Assembly (NCBI GenBank): GCA_028583415.1
Contig: CM053272.1
Location: forward strand, 47,596,685-47,660,684
Origin: Protea cynaroides
Taxonomy: Eukaryota > Streptophyta > Magnoliopsida > Proteales > Proteaceae
Reading direction: 5' to 3'
DNA: 64,000 nt
The notes below the pieces were generated by a model, which had not been told where the DNA came from, searched no databases, and saw nothing but the letters and a program-made list of their open reading frames with translations. Within the stretch, counting starts at the first letter, position 1. Each line of letters begins with the position of its first letter. Made by a program: the position numbers and the translations under genes. Shown here in pieces: positions 60,125 through 64,000 of the stretch.

Positions 60125-60933
60125 ATGGCCAATTTTCAGTCTTTCTTCCTTTACCTTTTACTTTCCTTTGTTCTGTTTCTCTCAAATTGTTTGGAAAAAA
60201 ATTGAAACCTATGGATTTGAAGAAAAAACAGTGAAGCTTGATCATCACAAGCATATTATTACAATAAGTTCCTTGATTCCATCAAAAGTTTGTTCTACCC
60301 CAACCGAAGGTGATTCTTTTTTTAAATATACATTTGTGTTTGTATTTCTGCAATTTCAATTCTCTTCAGAAGCTGGGTTTTTGCTCTTGAGAAATAGCAT
60401 AGTATTTCTTCGTTTCATTCAATTCGATCTATCACTAGGCATCTAGATAGCAGCTAGAAAGTTTTCTGGATTCTTATGGCATTAACCACTTCTCATGTTG
60501 GAAGTTCCAACTACCCCCTAGGTCTACTTTGTTTACTTGATAGCTATATTCCAATAGAAATTTATTTTCTTAATGCTCTATTTTTTTTTTTTGACTTAAA
60601 ATTTACGGTAACATTTTACGTGTAATATTTTATGTGTAATTTTTTTTTTCAATGTTCGTTTCCATTAAATAAAAGAAAGACAAAATTCTTTTTCCATCTC
60701 CTTTAGAGATCACTGTATTTTACTTTTTGGAAATAAACATTGATTTTTTTTTTAAAGCTTTGAATATCTATTGAAATTTGTAAGTTCAGTTTGGCAGTTT
60801 TAAGAGGAATTCAATTGTTATTTAGTGAGCAGAAGTAGAAGTCCAAATATGATCGATCATTTTCATATATTGGAAGTGGGGCCCAAAAAAAAAAATACTT
60901 GTTTACATATAATATAAGTAAATTAATTTTAGT

Positions 60934-60969
<36 letters not shown>

Positions 60970-62255
60970 AGAATAAAACGTTATTTCATTAATGTTAAAG
61001 ACTACCTTTCATGTTTCCAGGTACCAAAACTTTAAGCAAGCTGCAAGCTGCTCACAAATATGGGGCCTGCTCGCCACTGAAAGCAGGGACTACAACTCAT
61101 CCTAGCCTTCGTGAGATTCTCCTTCAAGACAAAGCCCGAGTCAAGCACCTCTTTTCTAAGACTACCACCCAAAATCCAGCATCAAATTCTGGAGTAAAAC
61201 TTACAGGATATTCTGGGTCAGGAGACTACCTCGTCACAGTTGGATTTGGAACACCAGAGCAAACTTTCACAGTTATCTTTGACACGGGCAGTGACCTCAC
61301 TTGGCTCCAATGCCTACCATGCGTCGATTATTGCCTTCCACAACAAGACCCCTACTTCAACCCTTCATTGTCCTCCACCTATTCCTACATCCCATGTGGC
61401 TCTGCTGCATGTTCCCAACTGAAATCAGCCACAGGTTACTCAGAACGATGCACCACCGATTGCATCTACCTAATCACATACGGTGACGGCTCCTACTCTG
61501 AAGGGTACTGGTCAACTGAAACACTAACACTATCTTCCTCTGCTGTCTTCCCTAAGTTTGAATTTGGGTGTGGAGACTACCAAGGCGGGGATTTTGGTGG
61601 TGCAGATGGATTAATAGGTCTCGGCCGTAATAATATCTCTGCAGTGTCACAAACTGCTCAACAGTATGGAAAGAATTTCTCCTATTGTCTTCCATCCACA
61701 AGTAGCTATACTGGTTATCTTGCATTTGGAAACCAAGTGGCCGCCACTTCAGTGCAATACATTTCACTTCTAACACAATCAAGTTACCCATCATTCTATT
61801 TCGTAGATCTAACAGGTATAAGCGTTGGAGGGAAAATGTTGAATGTCTCATCATCAGTGTTTACAACTGCAGGAACCATTATTGATTCAGGAACAACTTT
61901 AACTTATTTGCCACCAACTGCTTATTCGGCTCTTAGCTCAGCATTTAAACAAGATATGACAAATTATCCGACGGCTCCGGAACAGTCAGGACTTGATACA
62001 TGCTATAACTTGACGGGATACACTACTGTAACACTACCATCTATAGTGTTGCAGTTTGATGGAAGTACTAGTTTTACTGTCGATGGTTCGGGTATTCTTA
62101 TTGGAGCAAACACAAATATATATTGTTTGGCTTTCTATGGTAATAGTGCTAGTACTGATTTTTCCATCTTTGGAAATACGCAACAAAAGAGATATGAAGT
62201 GATGTACGATGTTACTGGAGGGAAGCTGGGATTTACTCCTACAAGCTGTAGCTAA
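60125..62255 (+). CDS. A1 aspartic protease (nepenthesin/AED-like), copy 2; exon 1 has a one-base shift
   Basis: Secreted pepsin-like endopeptidase of the plant nepenthesin/CDR1/AED group by sequence. Exon 2 (61021-62255) is fully open. Numbering from an in-frame ATG at 61011, which lies in the intron: first catalytic Asp at 91 (FDTGSDLTWLQC), the Cys-rich nepenthesin-type insert at about 99-151, the flap ITYGDGSYSEGYW at about 155-167, second catalytic Asp at 292 (IIDSGTTLTYL), C-terminus GGKLGFTPTSCS. Exon 1 (60125-60309) encodes the same signal peptide as copy 1, but its A-run has 7 A (60195-60201) against 6 in copy 1 (18801-18806), which shifts the frame. The splice after GAAG and the phase are conserved. 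If the extra A is real, translation from 60125 would not reach the catalytic exon; if it is an assembly slip, this is the functional gene. A candidate AATAAA is at 62402-62407. Confidence 0.85.
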
Positions 62256-63030
62256 AGTAAAAAAGGAAGATGATAACAACCACAAATAAGAAGAAAAGAA
62301 GAAGTTTGACTTAATTAGTATAAAGATCAAAGTTTTTTTTTTGGGTAAACATAAAGACCAAAGTTTGATGCATACATTGGTTATGTTGTAACTTGTTTTC
62401 TAATAAATCTGTTGGGGCTTGGATTAAACTATTGCAATAGTTTTAATAGAGGTGTTGGAATTGTGTGGCCTAATACGGATCGTTTGTATTATTTTATATA
62501 TTATTATTGACTTTCTCCAATTTTTTTTGTTGGCATGTTAATGAAGTTATTAAATTGTTTTATTGGTACTGTTATTTTAGTATAGTGGATTGGTGGATTA
62601 GTTCTATGGATGCTTATCTAGATATAGTACATTTTATTCATTGGCATGAATACATCCATTATGATTCATTATGTGCTTACATGTGCATTTTGGAACATAA
62701 TTAAAATAACTCGGACTATGGGAGACATGAGGGCTAGCTTCTCGATGGTTAGTAAGGATAAGGTTTCGAAGATCGTTGCATGTGTAAAGACATCCCATTT
62801 TATTACTCTAGAGTTGTATATATCGATGATGAAACACGCATATTCCTTAAGATAGGGTGTTGGTCTTTACTTTCAGTTTCTTTCCGAGAGGTTGTGTTAC
62901 CCCCTTACTCTTAACCAATATTTGGAACTTTTTTTTTTCTTTTGCAAATCACTTTTAAATTTTTATTCCATTGGAAAGTGCCCGAAAAGCCATTTTCAAT
63001 GCAATAAAAATCATATAATATAGACAAAAA

Positions 63031-63059
<29 letters not shown>

Positions 63060-63063
<4 letters not shown>

Positions 63064-63840
63064 TCCCTTAAAAAAATGTGAAGAAGAAACAAAAGATGAT
63101 GATGATGATTTTATTGAAGAAGAAAAAGAAGAGGAGGAGGAGAAGGAGAAGAAGAAGATATTGATATGGGAATAGCAACAGCAACACCAGTACTTCCGTT
63201 TATGATTCACTCTAAGAATCATCCATAGCAACAGCAACACCAGTACTACCCTTTATGATTCACCACATCCAATTCCAACTTACAATAATAATCTCCAACT
63301 TCTCTAATGGGTCAAGAAGGATCCAAATTCGGTGCCCTCTCTGGCCTTGGCTATAATCCTCTTAGATGGAGGTCAATCTGGTGGCTTCTATGCTCTACCT
63401 AGTTGCAATAGAATGCAATATGCTGCAGCGATTCATGAGACTATATGTCACGAAGGTCAGATTCCGGATGAGGGGCTGCTTCAAGGGATTTCCAAAGTTT
63501 AAGAGATGGATCTTCATGATACTTCTAAGAGTGATTCTGAAAAAGGAGATTTGGACACATTATGGAGTAAGAAGCATCATGTTATTCATGGCGGTGATAA
63601 TGACCAGGAACATGCTGTTTTGGAGCTGCCATGTAGTAAGAAATTTTTTGAAGGTCCTAAAGCTGTGGAAAAGAAGATGGTTGAAATGAATCAACGAAGA
63701 TTCAAACTAGATCCTTGACCCTTATCTGGACCGGAGAGGATGAGCTTTTGGGTTAAGCGTGACGAGAATTTGAATTCAAATATATTAGAAGGTGCTTTGG
63801 CATTGGCCGAATTCTGGAATAAACCGAAATGTAATTAAAA
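63060..63840 (+). pseudogene. Unidentified acidic-protein gene fragment, copy 2
   Basis: Same as 21943-22790 with a few substitutions, including the shared TAA (about 63499-63501) and an additional stop, TGA at 63716-63718, after KLDP where copy 1 reads Leu. Family not recognised. Confidence 0.5.
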
Positions 63841-64000
63841 TAAGATTTTACCCAAAAAAAAAAAAAAAAAAAAAAAGGAATTAAAATAGATTGTGGGCTT
63901 ATGCATGTTAGAAGCCCATCTGGGCACATAAACTGTGAGCCCCAACTGGCACTTTCCATCAATATTTTGGTAAGGTTGGGGGTTTGCAAAATGGTCCTTA

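Larger units (their letters stand above)
54191..64000 (+). repeat. Segmental duplication, copy 2
   Basis: Matches 14478-22906 throughout and runs off the window end. It contains the complete TRIM, a copy-specific Mutator-like insertion and the intact protease catalytic exon. The left edge coincides with the end of the Gypsy-like sequence, so a retroelement sits at or made the breakpoint. Confidence 0.95.

Noticed and set aside
60099..60446. 115-aa frame with a hydrophobic start as an alternative protease N-terminus
   Set aside because: It begins at TTG, not ATG, and owes its hydrophobic start to an off-frame reading of the real signal peptide; the match to copy 1 shows the frame changes at the 7-A run.
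61011..61019. Start codon of protease copy 2 at 61011
   Set aside because: These bases are the end of the intron (pyrimidine tract and AG at 61019-61020). The signal-peptide exon at 60125 splices in frame in copy 1 and lines up here.

Overview
This window is nuclear DNA of a flowering plant. It has GT-AG introns, AATAAA signals, long AT-rich intergenic stretches, plant families of LTR retrotransposons, LINEs, CACTA, Mutator-like and hAT elements, and three plant protein-coding loci. I cannot place the species. A vicilin-type antimicrobial-peptide locus resembling the macadamia MiAMP2 family is compatible with an early-diverging eudicot, but that hint is weak.

Layout. (1) 1-2119 is intergenic sequence and promoter. 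(2) 2120-11376 (+) is a complete 8-exon squalene epoxidase gene coding 523 aa; its 3.8-kb first intron holds a 1.4-kb long-TIR transposon and a small hairpin repeat. (3) 11377-14477 is intergenic, with a second hairpin repeat and the RNase H end of a dead LINE. (4) 14478-22906 is copy 1 of a segmental duplication: a two-exon A1 aspartic protease (secretion exon intact, catalytic exon broken) and fragments of an unidentified acidic-protein gene. (5) 23269-23884 is a hAT-type element with an exact 8-bp target duplication. (6) 24341-26044 is a pseudogene of a vicilin-like antimicrobial-peptide precursor, split by a solo LTR and lacking any cupin domain. (7) 27095-29440 is a third, diverged copy of the acidic-protein fragment, carrying another long-TIR element. 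(8) 29490-51322 is a retroelement cluster: LINE ORF1 fragment, truncated Ty1-copia element, CACTA element, a gag-protease-only copia derivative with 2.2-kb LTRs, and a non-coding LARD-like element with 2.2-2.4-kb LTRs. (9) 51686-54190 is Gypsy-like LTR-type sequence full of minisatellites. (10) 54191-64000 is copy 2 of the segmental duplication, with an intact protease catalytic exon but a one-base frameshift in the secretion exon, a miniature LTR element (TRIM), and a Mutator-like insertion that is absent from copy 1.

The only gene that looks fully functional is squalene epoxidase, which acts at the entry to sterol and triterpenoid synthesis. The most informative structures are the reciprocally damaged protease pair, the long-TIR element family whose insertions can be checked against empty sites inside the window, and three hairpins that share a loop motif but have different self-complementary arms.
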